DNA from: Bradyrhizobium erythrophlei
Lineage (GTDB): Bacteria > Pseudomonadota > Alphaproteobacteria > Rhizobiales > Xanthobacteraceae
NCBI RefSeq assembly: GCF_900129505.1
Contig: NZ_LT670818.1
Span: 496,001 to 560,000, forward strand
DNA length: 64,000 nt
Direction of reading: 5' to 3'
The notes beneath the pieces are model-generated. The model saw only the letters and a list, made by a program, of their open reading frames with translations. It was not told where the DNA came from and made no database searches. This document shows, in pieces, positions 44,546-53,822 of this stretch. Within the stretch, counting starts at the first letter, position 1; each line of letters opens with the position of its first letter. Made by a program: the position numbers and the translations under genes.

Positions 44546-44598
44546 CGTTGTCTTCTCGAATTGACGGCTGCCGGGCGCTCAGTCCGACAACCGAGGAG

Positions 44599-46200
44599 TT
44601 ATTTTCGTACACCACCTATCGTATCATCTCGGCGCGAGTATGCCTTGGCCTCACGGATTTCCTGCCGCTCCGTATCAGCGTTCTTGGCCAAGTCCACCAG
44701 CTTGCCGAAGTACTCGGATGCCTTCTGGCGGTCACCCGCGCTGTCGGCAGCGCGGGCGGCTCCCCAGAACGCGCGGAAGCGGTTGGGCGTCTGCTTGAGC
44801 GCGGTCTCGAACTCGTTCAGCGCTGCTGCTGGCTGCCCTGTCTCAAGAAGCAATTCCGCCAGTAGTTCGCGGAACGGATAGAGCCGATTCTCCATTGCCA
44901 CGTGCTTGAGGCTACCGTCTTCGCTGTCAGCTGCTGCTCGCATGAACCGCAGTGCCTGATCGCCCGCACCTTCCTTCAGTGCGACCCAAGCCGAAACGGC
45001 AAGCATTTGCTCCTCGGTACGATCGGCCCAGTAGGACTGGTCGGCGCGCTGCAGTGTCGTGCGCAACGCCTTCATCGCTTCGATCTCTTCTTTAGCCCCT
45101 GCGAGATCGCCAGTGCGCGCCATGCCGAGACCGCGCGTGAAGCGGATCAACGAATCCGCCATGGGATATTGGGTGGGGGTCATCGGCAACGCCGCAGCGC
45201 CGGCCCAGTCCGCCCGTTCCAGGACGTAACGCGCCGGCATTGCGGCCTTCGCGGTGAAATTGACGAAATTGATCGGACGATCGCCGCGGTCGGCCGTGGC
45301 GAGCGATTTCTTGATCATGGCATCGGCTTTGGCGTCCTGCGCGAGCTGCAGATGGGCGTAGACCGTAAAATCCGACGCGTGATAGTAGTCGGGCTGGACC
45401 TCAAGCGCCGTCGCGTTCGAGGCGATGGATTCTTCCCAAAGTCCGACCATGGAGTAGATGTGCGAAGGCATGTGCCGCGCATGTGGTACGGCCGGCGCAA
45501 TGCTGGCATAGCGTCGCGCCGACGCAATTCCCTTCTCGGCAAGCGGCGCAAAGTCGTAGGCGTGAATCAGGTAGTGCGTTACACCCGGATGCTGTGGGTT
45601 CTGCTCGAAAAGCTTCTCCAGAAGCGTCGCCGATTTGATCTGGTTGGCGTAGGTGAGGTCATTTTTCGGCGCCGAGGCCTGAAGCGTCAGCGCATAAAAG
45701 ACCTGTATCTCGTAGTCGTTAGGATAACTTTGCGCCATCCGCTCCATCGCGGCATTGTAGGCCGCCAGTCGGGCATCCACGGCGACTTTGTCATAGTCAC
45801 GGAAATACGCGCTGAGTGCCTCGATCCAGTCGCGCTCGCGCTGCGTCTTCGCCCCGGTCACCCGCGCTTTTTCGAGTGCGTCCCAAGCCGCCTGCGCGTC
45901 GGTCCGCGTCGGCGTTGTTGCCAGGGTGTTGCCGAGGAAGTCCATCGCCACACCCCAATGTGCCATCGCGCAGGTGGGATCCTGCTGTAGAATCCCTTCG
46001 AACGTCCGGCGAGCCTTTAGGAACCAGTACGAATGCAGCATGGCGACGCCGCGATCGAATTCGGCCTGCACATTGGGATCGCAAGAGGTAGGGAAGACCA
46101 CCTTGCCGAGCTTTTCGTCTTGCTGGGCGATTGCGCCGCTTGTGAGCGCCGCGGCGATCAGGCCAGCCGCAAATGAGATTCGCCACGATTGCGTGTTCAT
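44599..46200 (-). CDS. Exported TPR-rich protein
   Basis: The product has 533 residues. A signal peptide (to about AIA, residue 25) is followed by a Cys-bearing start (FPTSCDPNVQAEFDRGVAML) and many TPR-like helix pairs: SYWFLKARRTFEGILQQDPT, MAHWGVAMDFLGN, DWIEALSAYFRDYDKVAVDA, HARHMPSHIYSMVGLWEESI and AALNEFETALKQTPNRFRAF. HxxHMPSHI is a recurring motif of this large exported family. It is probably a periplasmic scaffold. It is the upstream gene of the TPR pair. Confidence 0.85.
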   Translation of the reverse strand: MNTQSWRISFAAGLIAAALTSGAIAQQDEKLGKVVFPTSCDPNVQAEFDRGVAMLHSYWFLKARRTFEGILQQDPTCAMAHWGVAMDFLGNTLATTPTRTDAQAAWDALEKARVTGAKTQRERDWIEALSAYFRDYDKVAVDARLAAYNAAMERMAQSYPNDYEIQVFYALTLQASAPKNDLTYANQIKSATLLEKLFEQNPQHPGVTHYLIHAYDFAPLAEKGIASARRYASIAPAVPHARHMPSHIYSMVGLWEESIASNATALEVQPDYYHASDFTVYAHLQLAQDAKADAMIKKSLATADRGDRPINFVNFTAKAAMPARYVLERADWAGAAALPMTPTQYPMADSLIRFTRGLGMARTGDLAGAKEEIEAMKALRTTLQRADQSYWADRTEEQMLAVSAWVALKEGAGDQALRFMRAAADSEDGSLKHVAMENRLYPFRELLAELLLETGQPAAALNEFETALKQTPNRFRAFWGAARAADSAGDRQKASEYFGKLVDLAKNADTERQEIREAKAYSRRDDTIGGVRK

Positions 46201-46437
46201 CGTAAGTCTCCTCTCTGGCTGGCGCGAGCGATGGTCTGTGAGCTTGCTCCATTGGTCGCGTAGGGCTCCGTCTATTCCTCTGGCTCCAGATTTTGACTGT
46301 TGCCCGGGTGTCCTGCCAAGGGCTTACGATCCGGACAAACGCATCGGTCCAAGGCGCGCCATTCGCCTGATGTTCGCCTCGCGACGCAGGAGCACAACGC
46401 TCTCAGCCACCAAAAACATCAGGGGCGGGCGATGATC

Positions 46438-46467
46438 GATTCACTGTGCGCTTTCGCACAGTGAATC
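46438..46467. repeat. Perfect 13-bp inverted repeat
   Basis: GATTCACTGTGCG and CGCACAGTGAATC are separated by CTTT. No T-tract follows, so it is not a normal terminator. It lies about 240 bases upstream of the exported TPR gene start. Confidence 0.8.
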
Positions 46468-46649
46468 ACTAGTCAAATTAAAACACTGCGGGAGATCAAA
46501 AGGGTCAGGCGACCTTGCCCATTTCAGGTAGTGGCCTTCCCCGGAACATGCCGATTTTGTTCGTCGGTCTAGCCAGTGCCTTCAGACCTAGTCCAGGACG
46601 GCGCTTCCTATGCCGTAGGGAGTGCGGTAAGAGTCCACGGAAGTCAGCA

Positions 46650-46975
46650 TTGGGTCAGAAGCGCCGTTTTGGCCGTGCACCAATCACTTCCGATCTCCCC
46701 CGAGAAACAGACATTTGCCCAGCTGGTCGGCAGGTCTCAAACGTCCCGATATTGTTGCAAAAGTCGAAAATCGAACAGCCCTAAAAATCTCGCGAAAGTC
46801 GATCTCTGCTGCTGCGTCGCTTTTCAATGCCACTACGGAGCCCCGTGATCGATTTTGGATGACGCAACGTCGCCGCGCGTAAAACGCATCAGCGGCTCTA
46901 AGAATTTTCCTTCGCCACCCCAAAAAGACTTTTGCAACGATATCGGCCAAAGCCGGAAGTCGCTTCCGCCTGACG
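46650..46975. repeat. Degenerate dispersed repeat debris
   Basis: The block contains TCAGAAGCGCCGTTTTGGC (relative at 39120), an ATATTGTTGCAAAAGTCG, AAAATCGAACAG, TCTCGCGAAAGTCGATC block (reverse relative of 38031-38100) and ACTTTTGCAACGATATCGGC (46926-46945). No gene is visible. Confidence 0.6.
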
Positions 46976-47459
46976 TTACCTGCTGGTGACATTAGAAACT
47001 TCTTTGAAGATGGGGCGGACCACCATTCAGAAACTCGTTTTCGGCGGCGAGCGCTCCGCGGGCGCTCACGGCAGATTGCATTTTACGCGTGAGTCCATCT
47101 CAGCTCTTGACGTCGGGCTCGTTTCATGGTCGCATGAACTATAATGCAGAATAAATAGCTGGGGGAGGCTCCTGCGGTCGAAAACCGCGTGCTTTCGAAG
47201 GCGGCCGGCTGCGCGAAATCTTCGGACCTTCCCGCAGGCATGCATTTTATTTCCAATCACCTGAATTCACAACGCGTTGCGCCGCCGTGGTGACGACGTT
47301 CTCAGCAACAGTGTTGACCAAGGCCGAGGGGATACGCCGCTCTTTGTCGATCCGTTCTGTCGCGCTGTACGGCAGTTATGGCCACGGATCTCTCGTGCGA
47401 CCACGCTGATTGGTTAGACGCAGCAATGAGTGAAGAAGAGTCAAAAAGGGAGGAAGATC
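46976..47459. other. Gap upstream of the esterase, no gene seen
   Basis: The gap is relatively AT-rich for this window. I see no credible reading frame, promoter pair or hairpin that I would defend. Confidence 0.4.
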
Positions 47460-49199
47460 ATGGTGAGTGGATTGAGAGTGTTGTCGTGCTCAGCGGTTCT
47501 GCTGGGCGCAGTCGTCGCTGTACCAAGCGTTTCAGCCGCAGCGAACTGCGAGAGTTTAGCAAGCTTGGAGATTCCAGATGTTACCTCGATAACAGCCAGG
47601 TCTTTCCCTGGAGGTACGTTCCAGCCGCCTGACCCGGTGGGCTTTGTCCCGACGGCTGCGCGCGCCCATGCATCTCCGCCAATACCCAATCTGCCGGCGT
47701 TTTGCGAAGTCTCGGTCGTGGTCGAGCCGGCCATCAATATCGAGATTTGGCTTCCGCTTCCCAGTGCATGGACCAATCGGTTCCAGGGGGTTGGCGGCGG
47801 CGGCTACGCCGGCACGATTACCTGGACGTCGCTAGCCAGTGCGATCGCGGCAGGATACGTGACGGCTACCACCGATACCGGCCACTCTGCTTTCGCGCCC
47901 AACAATGGCCTGGGTGGTGGCGGATTTGGGTTGAAGCAGCCCGCCGATACACTGAATGCCGGCCTCATCCAGGACTTTGCCGAGCGCTCCGAATTGGAGC
48001 TCGCTCGAAAAGGCAAAGCGATCACGCGAGCCTTCTATGGAACGGGTCCGCGCTTTAGCTACTGGACCGGATGCTCGACCGGAGGGCGACAGGGCTGGAT
48101 TATGGCCCAACGCCACCCCGAGGAATATGACGGATACCTCACCGGCTCACCGGCCTTCAACTGGGATCGTTTCATCCCGGCGGAATTATGGGGGCAGGTG
48201 GTCATGAACAATGAAGTGGGCGCGCCCATCTCAGCTGCGAAATTGAACGCGGTCACCAACGCGGCGGTCGCTGCCTGTACCGGGAAATCCGGTGATGGCA
48301 CCCGCGCCAGCGACGCCTTTCTCGCCGATCCGCGGCTATGCACGTACGACCCTGCCCAAATGAGCTGTTCGGCTCAGCCGGCAAATCCAAATTGTTTGAC
48401 CTCGAAAGAAGTCGGTGCGGTCAGTAAAATCTGGGATGGCCCGCGCGACCCGCATGGCCGCCGGCTGTGGTTCGGACTCGATCGTGGCGCGAGTCTGGCC
48501 GGGCTCGACGGATCGTTCCCATTCCCCATCAGCACGGATCATTTTGCCTACTGGTTGCACCAGAATCCGAGCTTTGACTGGCACACCATCACGGAAGCGT
48601 CCTTCGTTACGGACTTCCTCAATTCCGAATTCAAGTTCGAGAATGTGATCGGAACAGACAGTACCGATCTGGATAGTTTCATCGAGCACAAAGCCAAGGA
48701 TATCACCTATCACGGCACTGCGGATCAGCTGATCTTCTCACGTGGTACGACCAACTACTTTGAACGCTTGCGAAAAAGGTACGGAGCGCAAAACGTGGAC
48801 AAGTTCGCCCGATTGTTCATGGCGCCCGGAATGGGACACTGCCTTGGGGGCGCTGGCGCCAACGCCTTCGGCAATGTTTTCGGACCACCGGTGTCGTCAG
48901 ATCCGCAGCACGACATCCTCAAAGCGCTTGTCGATTGGGTAGAGGCCGGGATTCCGCCGGATCGAATCACCGCAACCAAGTTCATAAACGACAATCCCGC
49001 CAGCGGCGTCGCATTCACGCGCCCGCTATGCGTATTCCCGAAACTCGCGGCGTACAAAGGCTCCGGCGATCCCACCGACGCTGGAAACTGGACTTGCGCG
49101 AACGGGATCGTGAATGACACGACCAGGGATGCTGACGCGGTACTTCCTGACCGTGGCAATCGCGAAACCAATGATCGCGAGGGCGACGATCACGACTAG
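47460..49199 (+). CDS. Tannase/feruloyl esterase family protein, exported
   Basis: The product has 579 residues. A signal peptide (to about VSA, residue 26) is followed by the tannase-family fold: EIWLPLPSAWTNRFQGVGGG, VTATTDTGHSAFAP, the nucleophile in YWTGCSTGGRQGWIMAQRHP and EYDGYLTGSPAFNW. The acid/His part is ITYHGTADQLI and FMAPGMGHCLGGAGANAF. The Cys next to the catalytic Ser and the Cys near His form the family's characteristic CS-D-HC disulfide arrangement. It should release phenolic acids from plant esters outside the cytoplasm. GGAGGAAGATC precedes the ATG. Confidence 0.9.
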   Translation: MVSGLRVLSCSAVLLGAVVAVPSVSAAANCESLASLEIPDVTSITARSFPGGTFQPPDPVGFVPTAARAHASPPIPNLPAFCEVSVVVEPAINIEIWLPLPSAWTNRFQGVGGGGYAGTITWTSLASAIAAGYVTATTDTGHSAFAPNNGLGGGGFGLKQPADTLNAGLIQDFAERSELELARKGKAITRAFYGTGPRFSYWTGCSTGGRQGWIMAQRHPEEYDGYLTGSPAFNWDRFIPAELWGQVVMNNEVGAPISAAKLNAVTNAAVAACTGKSGDGTRASDAFLADPRLCTYDPAQMSCSAQPANPNCLTSKEVGAVSKIWDGPRDPHGRRLWFGLDRGASLAGLDGSFPFPISTDHFAYWLHQNPSFDWHTITEASFVTDFLNSEFKFENVIGTDSTDLDSFIEHKAKDITYHGTADQLIFSRGTTNYFERLRKRYGAQNVDKFARLFMAPGMGHCLGGAGANAFGNVFGPPVSSDPQHDILKALVDWVEAGIPPDRITATKFINDNPASGVAFTRPLCVFPKLAAYKGSGDPTDAGNWTCANGIVNDTTRDADAVLPDRGNRETNDREGDDHD

Positions 49200-49216
49200 T
49201 TCTCTGACATGCGACG

Positions 49217-49262
49217 GGCGCGGGGCATTGCTTGCGAGCGGCCCCGCGCCCTTCACGTTTTC
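49217..49262 (+). terminator. Likely terminator after the tannase gene
   Basis: GGGCGCGGGGC and GCCCCGCGCCC form an 11-bp perfect stem with a 14-base loop, followed by TTCACGTTTTC. It starts 18 bases after the stop. Confidence 0.7.
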
Positions 49263-49314
49263 GCGGCTGGCGCTCCTCAGCCGCCGCGAGGTGTGAGGCA
49301 GCGGCGCGAGCGCG

Positions 49315-50550
49315 TCAGCGCGCCATCCAGAGCGAAGCCATCATGGACATGAGGGCAAGCAAGATGATGGCGGCGCCGTAAAGGTAGGCGGCGGCGGAAA
49401 GTCCGATCAGCGGGACCGACAGGCCCGCCGCGACCGCCGGCAGGCTGAAGGCCAGATAGGACTGCACGTAGAACGCGGAAAGCAGCCCGGCCCGCTGGTG
49501 CGGCTCCGCCGTCGGCAGCAACGCGCGCAATGTTCCAGAGAAGGTCGACCCAAATCCCGCGCCGGCGATCACGGTCCCGGCCAGCAATGCCGCCACCTGC
49601 TGCGCGTGGATTCCGAACATCGACACTGCCACCCCCAGCGACAAGGTGCTCGTGCCGGTCACGATCAGGCGCCGGGCCGGCCAGTGCCTGAATGTCGCCA
49701 CCGCGATCGCCGCCGTCAGCATCAGCGCCGACACCACGACGCCACCGACCCAGGGCGAAGCAACCCCCATCGCCGTCGCCACCACGGTCGGCATCAGCGA
49801 CAGGTAAAGCCCGCCGAGCGCCCAGGACGCGATGTTGGCCGGTGTGAGCCTGACGAGGACTGACCTCGATTGACTGGGCACGCTGACATGCGGCCGCAGC
49901 GACGCCAGCGCGCCGGCCTTGCGCGAAATACTCTCGGGCATCACCCAGAGCAGCGCGATCATCAGTACCGTAAGCCCGAGCAGGACCTGGTAGACCATGT
50001 GCAGCGGGTCCGGCGCGAACGCGATCAGTGCCGCCGCCCCCAGCGAACCCGCCGTCATACCCAGAAACGCAGTGACGCTGTTGAGCAGCGGGCCACGCGC
50101 GCGGTCGGTATCGAGGATGGCAGCGCCGAGCGCTGTCGTGCCGGTGCCGACGCAAAGTCCCTGGGTTGCCCGCGCCAGGATCAATTGTCCGACATCCCGC
50201 GCCTCGGCAAAAAAGATCATCGCCGCGGCGTTGAGGAGCAGCGCCGCGAAGATCACCGGCCGGCGTCCCACATAGTCGGATAATCCGCCGACCGTCAGCA
50301 AGGCGACGAGCAGGCTCGCGACATAGACCGCAAAGACGACCGTGATCCAGAACGGCGTGAGGTGCATGGACTGCTGATAGAGCCGATACAGCGGCGTCGC
50401 GGCGCTGCTGCTGGCGGCGACCAGAAGCGCGCCTGCGAAGCTGAACAGCGTCATGGCAGCCGGGGGCAGCAAGCGGGTCGAGGTTTGCGACGGGACGGGG
50501 AGCGCTGCGGCGCGAACTTCGCAGGGCGGACTGGCCGGACAGGCTTGCAT
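49315..50550 (-). CDS. MFS transporter
   Basis: The product has 411 residues and about 12 TM segments. Motif A is GGLSDYVGRRPV between TM2 and TM3. Other landmarks are ATPLYRLYQQSMHLTPFWIT, RATQGLCVGTGTTALGAAIL and GAGFGSTFSGTLRALLPTA. It is a drug/metabolite exporter type (DHA-like). It is divergent from a TetR gene, the usual arrangement for a substrate-induced efflux pump. AGGAGCCCCC precedes the ATG. Confidence 0.9.
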   Translation of the reverse strand: MQACPASPPCEVRAAALPVPSQTSTRLLPPAAMTLFSFAGALLVAASSSAATPLYRLYQQSMHLTPFWITVVFAVYVASLLVALLTVGGLSDYVGRRPVIFAALLLNAAAMIFFAEARDVGQLILARATQGLCVGTGTTALGAAILDTDRARGPLLNSVTAFLGMTAGSLGAAALIAFAPDPLHMVYQVLLGLTVLMIALLWVMPESISRKAGALASLRPHVSVPSQSRSVLVRLTPANIASWALGGLYLSLMPTVVATAMGVASPWVGGVVVSALMLTAAIAVATFRHWPARRLIVTGTSTLSLGVAVSMFGIHAQQVAALLAGTVIAGAGFGSTFSGTLRALLPTAEPHQRAGLLSAFYVQSYLAFSLPAVAAGLSVPLIGLSAAAYLYGAAIILLALMSMMASLWMAR

Positions 50551-50560
50551 GGGGGCTCCT

Positions 50561-50579
50561 AAAGCTAATATATAGCCTT
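50561..50579. promoter_or_regulatory. Candidate TetR operator between MFS and tetR
   Basis: AAAGCTA and TAGCCTT (complement AAGGCTA, one mismatch) flank ATATA. This is a 19-base imperfect palindrome, immediately upstream of the MFS ribosome site in the divergent spacer. The spacing and symmetry fit a TetR dimer site; this is an inference. Confidence 0.45.
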
Positions 50580-50672
50580 AGTCATATAGGCGACCTGGAC
50601 CTTAACGCAACTTATTTGCTTTAAGGGAGACCGCCGTTTCGGCATGGCAAGGTTGCAGGAGCTAAGGAAAAC

Positions 50673-51386
50673 GTGGCGGTCAAGGAACGCATCCGCGTCG
50701 GGGGGCGCAGCGCCCGGATCCAGAGCGCGGTGCATGAGGCGGTGAAACGCCTCGGCGCCGTGACCGATCGCGAGCAACTGACGGTGCCCCAGATCGCGGC
50801 CGAGGCCGGCGTGACACCGTCGACGATCTACCGGCGCTGGGGCGATCTTGGCTCGCTGCTGGCGGACGTCGCTGTCGCGCGGCTAAGGCCGATCGCGGAG
50901 CCCGAGGATACCGGCGCAACGGCGTCGGATCTGCGCGCCTTCATCGAACAATTCATGGAAGAGATGTCCTCGCCGGTCGGCCGCGCGCTGATCCGGGATG
51001 TGTTTTCCGCGCCGGGGGAGACCTACCCGGTGCAATGCGCGGGTTTCACCCCTGAACATCTGACGACGATCGCTTCGCGCGCGATAGCGCGCGGCGAGAC
51101 GCCGTTCGATATCGATGAGGTCCTCGATCACGTCGTGGCACCGATCATCTATCACATTCTCTATGGCGATCGGGAGCCAACGCTGGACTACTGCCATGCG
51201 CTGCTGGACCGCCTTCAATCGCTGCCGGCGACAGCGGTGCGGTCCGCGCCAAGCGATCCCGCCGTTGCCCGGCGCGCTGCAAAGAAACCGGCTGAACGCG
51301 CGTCGGTTCGAGCGCCTCGCGTTGCGCCGCCGAAGCGAGGTGCGGGTCGCAAATCGACGGGCTCGAAGTCGCCGGGCCGCCGTTAG
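50673..51386 (+). CDS. TetR/AcrR-family regulator
   Basis: The product has 237 residues. The N-terminal HTH is ARIQSAVHEAVKRLG, LTVPQIAAEAGVTPSTIYRR and WGDLGSLLADVAVAR. The C-terminal domain has TetR_C-like helices (FIEQFMEEMSSPVGRALIRD, DHVVAPIIYHILYGDR). An unusual basic Ala/Pro/Lys tail of about 40 residues (KKPAERASVRAPRVAPPKRG) may add DNA affinity. The start is GTG with AAGGAAA upstream. It probably represses the divergent MFS gene. Confidence 0.88.
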   Translation: MAVKERIRVGGRSARIQSAVHEAVKRLGAVTDREQLTVPQIAAEAGVTPSTIYRRWGDLGSLLADVAVARLRPIAEPEDTGATASDLRAFIEQFMEEMSSPVGRALIRDVFSAPGETYPVQCAGFTPEHLTTIASRAIARGETPFDIDEVLDHVVAPIIYHILYGDREPTLDYCHALLDRLQSLPATAVRSAPSDPAVARRAAKKPAERASVRAPRVAPPKRGAGRKSTGSKSPGRR

Positions 51387-51411
51387 GCTCAAGCCTTCCT
51401 GCGGCGCGCGT

Positions 51412-53034
51412 TCAGCTCGCCGGCGCACTCTTGCCGCGGATAAGATCCGACGCCTTGTCGGCGATCATCATGGTCGAGGCGTTGAGGTTAGCCGAGATCA
51501 TCCGCGGCATGATCGAGGCGTCGATTACACGCAGGCCCTGCAGGCCATGCACGCGCAGCTGGTCGTCGACCACGGCCCAGCTAGCGTCGGCCGGGCCCAT
51601 GCGGCAGGTGCAACCGGGATGGAAGGTGGTGGTGCCGCGCTGGGTGGCGGCGCCAAGGAATTCGTCGTCGCTCTCCACACCGGGCCCGGGAAAGTCTTCA
51701 TAGGCGTAATAGGGCGCCAGCGGCGAGGACTTGAGCAGCCGCCGCGCCAGCTTCATGCCGGCGACGATGACGCGGCGGTCGAGCTCGGCGGTGAGATAAT
51801 TGGTCTGGATGATCGGCGGCGCAAAAGGATCGGCCGAACGGAGACGGACGTAGCCGCGGCTCTCGGGGCGCTGCTGCCAGGACGCAACCGTCATGCCGGG
51901 CTCGTCCTCGAGCTGGCCCTGCACGCCCTCCTTGTAGCTCGCGGGCGTAAAGGTCAGCTGCAGGTCGGAGCTCTCCATGGTCTCGCCGGAGTGCCAGAAG
52001 CAATAGACCATGGTCGGCGACAGCGACAGCAGACCGCGCCGCGTCGTCGCCCATTTCAGCGCTTCCCAGGCCAGGCTGAGGCCCTGGCGGCGCTCGTTGA
52101 TGGTCCTGATGTTCTTGACGCGCGCGACCGTGCGCGGCGCGTAATGGTCCTGCAATCCCTCGCCGACGCCCGGCAGTGCGTGCCGTACCTCGATGCCGTG
52201 CGAGGCCAGCAGATCGGGGGACCCTATGCCGGACAATTGCAGCAGTTGCGGCGAGTTGTAGGTGCCGCCGGCCAGGATCACCTCCTTGTTGGCTCGCACC
52301 TCGAACGGCGTGCCGCCCTTGCCGCCCTTGACGTAGCGCACGCCGACCGCGCGCTTGCCTTCGAAGATGATGTCGGTGGCGTGTGCGTGGGTGCGCACAT
52401 GGACGTTCGGCCGTTTCCGCGCAGGATGCAGGAACGCGGTCGCGGCACTGACGCGCAGGCCGTTCTTTATGGTGCGCTGGGCGTAGGATACGCCCTCCTG
52501 GATCGCGCCGTTGTAATCGGGGTTTTTCGGGATGCCGAGGCTCATCGCACCCGCCATGAACGCCTCGCACAAAGGATCCTGCCAGTCCATGGTGGTGACG
52601 GTGAGATTGCCGTCGCGTCCGCGATAGGCGTCCTCGCCCTCCCCGACGCGGCGCTCCAGCCGCCTGAAATAGGGCAGCACATCCGGATAGCCCCAGCCGC
52701 GATTGCCGAGCTGCGCCCAGGTGTCGAAATCCTGGCGCTGGCCGCGGTTGTAGATGTGGCCGTTGATCGAGGACGAGCCGCCGAGCGTCTTGCCGCGCGG
52801 CGCGTAGATGCTGCGGCCGCCAGTCCAGGGCCCCGGTTCCTGCTGGTAGGCCCAGTTGATGCTCTTCATGTGAAAGGTTTTGATGAAGCCCGCCGGCAGA
52901 TGGATGTAGGGATGCCAATCCTTAGGCCCCGCTTCCAGCACGCAGATGCTGTTGCCGGGGTCTTCGCTGAGCCGGTTGGTCAGCACCGAGCCGGCGGAGC
53001 CCGCGCCCACGATCACGTAATCGAATGCGTCCAT
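51412..53034 (-). CDS. GMC-family oxidoreductase (choline dehydrogenase-like)
   Basis: The product has 540 residues. The FAD motif VIVGAGSAGSVLTNRLSED is at 7-25, followed by YAPRGKTLGGSSSINGHIYN (GMC signature 1), GGTYNSPQLLQLSGIG (signature 2) and the C-terminal FHPGCTCRMGP with the catalytic His, then NLNASTMMIADKASD. The substrate is an unknown alcohol. It lies upstream of an acetyltransferase on the same strand of a mixed minus-strand cluster. Confidence 0.93.
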   Translation of the reverse strand: MDAFDYVIVGAGSAGSVLTNRLSEDPGNSICVLEAGPKDWHPYIHLPAGFIKTFHMKSINWAYQQEPGPWTGGRSIYAPRGKTLGGSSSINGHIYNRGQRQDFDTWAQLGNRGWGYPDVLPYFRRLERRVGEGEDAYRGRDGNLTVTTMDWQDPLCEAFMAGAMSLGIPKNPDYNGAIQEGVSYAQRTIKNGLRVSAATAFLHPARKRPNVHVRTHAHATDIIFEGKRAVGVRYVKGGKGGTPFEVRANKEVILAGGTYNSPQLLQLSGIGSPDLLASHGIEVRHALPGVGEGLQDHYAPRTVARVKNIRTINERRQGLSLAWEALKWATTRRGLLSLSPTMVYCFWHSGETMESSDLQLTFTPASYKEGVQGQLEDEPGMTVASWQQRPESRGYVRLRSADPFAPPIIQTNYLTAELDRRVIVAGMKLARRLLKSSPLAPYYAYEDFPGPGVESDDEFLGAATQRGTTTFHPGCTCRMGPADASWAVVDDQLRVHGLQGLRVIDASIMPRMISANLNASTMMIADKASDLIRGKSAPAS

Positions 53035-53093
53035 CGTTTTCCGTCCCCGGCGTCTTTATTTTTTTGACGCGTTTTCTTCACGCGAACCGGTAC

Positions 53094-53690
53094 TTACGCA
53101 CGCGGCTTCTCGTTCAGCTGATAGTTCAGATGTGCCTTCACCGTCGGCCATTCGCTGGCGATGATGCTGTAGACCACGGTGTCGCGCAGCGTCCCGTTGG
53201 GCGCGATCTGGTGGCTGCGCAGGATGCCGTCCTGCTTGGCGCCCAGCCGCTCGATGCCGCGGCGGCTCTGATTGTTGAAAAAGTGGGTGCGGAATTCGAC
53301 CGCGATACAGTCGAGTTTTTCGAACGCATGGCCGAGCAGCAGCAATTTGCACTGGGTATTGAGCCCGCTGCGCTGCACGCGTTTGGCGTACCAGGTCGAG
53401 CCGATCTCGACCCGCCGGTTCGGCGTATCGACATTCATGTAGGTCGACATGCCCGCGATCCTGCCGTCGGCATCGAACACCGTGAACGGCAGCATCGCGC
53501 CTGCCGCCTGCAGCCCCAACCGGCGGTCGATCTCCTTGCCCATGCCTTCAGGCGTGGGGACGGAGGTATACCAGAGCTTCCACAGCTCGCCGTCCTTCAC
53601 CGCCTCCGTCAGCCCGTCGACATGATCGTGCGACAGCGGTTTGAGTTGCGCATGGGGACCGCTCAGCGTTACCGGTTCAAGCCAGGGCAT
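53094..53690 (-). CDS. GNAT-family N-acetyltransferase
   Basis: The product has 198 residues of RimJ/RimL type: LSGPHAQLKPLSHDHVDGLT, the beta-bulge NRRVEIGSTWYAKRVQRSGL and the acetyl-CoA region LNTQCKLLLLGHAFEKLDCI. The FRTHFFNNQSRRGIERLGAK motif is typical. It acetylates an amine or a protein N-terminus; the substrate is unknown. It is followed by a palindromic repeat. Confidence 0.9.
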   Translation of the reverse strand: MPWLEPVTLSGPHAQLKPLSHDHVDGLTEAVKDGELWKLWYTSVPTPEGMGKEIDRRLGLQAAGAMLPFTVFDADGRIAGMSTYMNVDTPNRRVEIGSTWYAKRVQRSGLNTQCKLLLLGHAFEKLDCIAVEFRTHFFNNQSRRGIERLGAKQDGILRSHQIAPNGTLRDTVVYSIIASEWPTVKAHLNYQLNEKPRA

Positions 53691-53730
53691 TTTGTCTTCC
53701 TTCCGTCATCATGCCGATGAACTCCACGTC

Positions 53731-53815
53731 CGTCATTGCGAGCGAAGCGAAGCAATCCATAAAGGCGCAAACTCGAAGAATGGATTGCTTCGTCGCTTCG
53801 CTTCTCGCAATGACG
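53731..53815. repeat. Palindromic intergenic repeat, type C, copy 3
   Basis: CGTCATTGCGAGCGAAGCG and AAGCAATCCAT face ATGGATTGCTTCGTCGC and TTCTCGCAATGACG. This is the most regular copy. It ends eight bases from the SMP-30 gene's stop. Confidence 0.9.
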
Positions 53816-53822
53816 ACAGTCG

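Noticed and set aside
47378..47632. 84-codon frame overlapping the esterase start
   Set aside because: It reads the signal-peptide region of the esterase in another frame; the esterase has the better ribosome site and a complete domain.
51115..53067. A 650-codon plus-strand frame opposite the GMC oxidoreductase
   Set aside because: It is an antisense shadow. The minus strand encodes a complete GMC enzyme with all motifs, and the plus frame has no recognisable domain.
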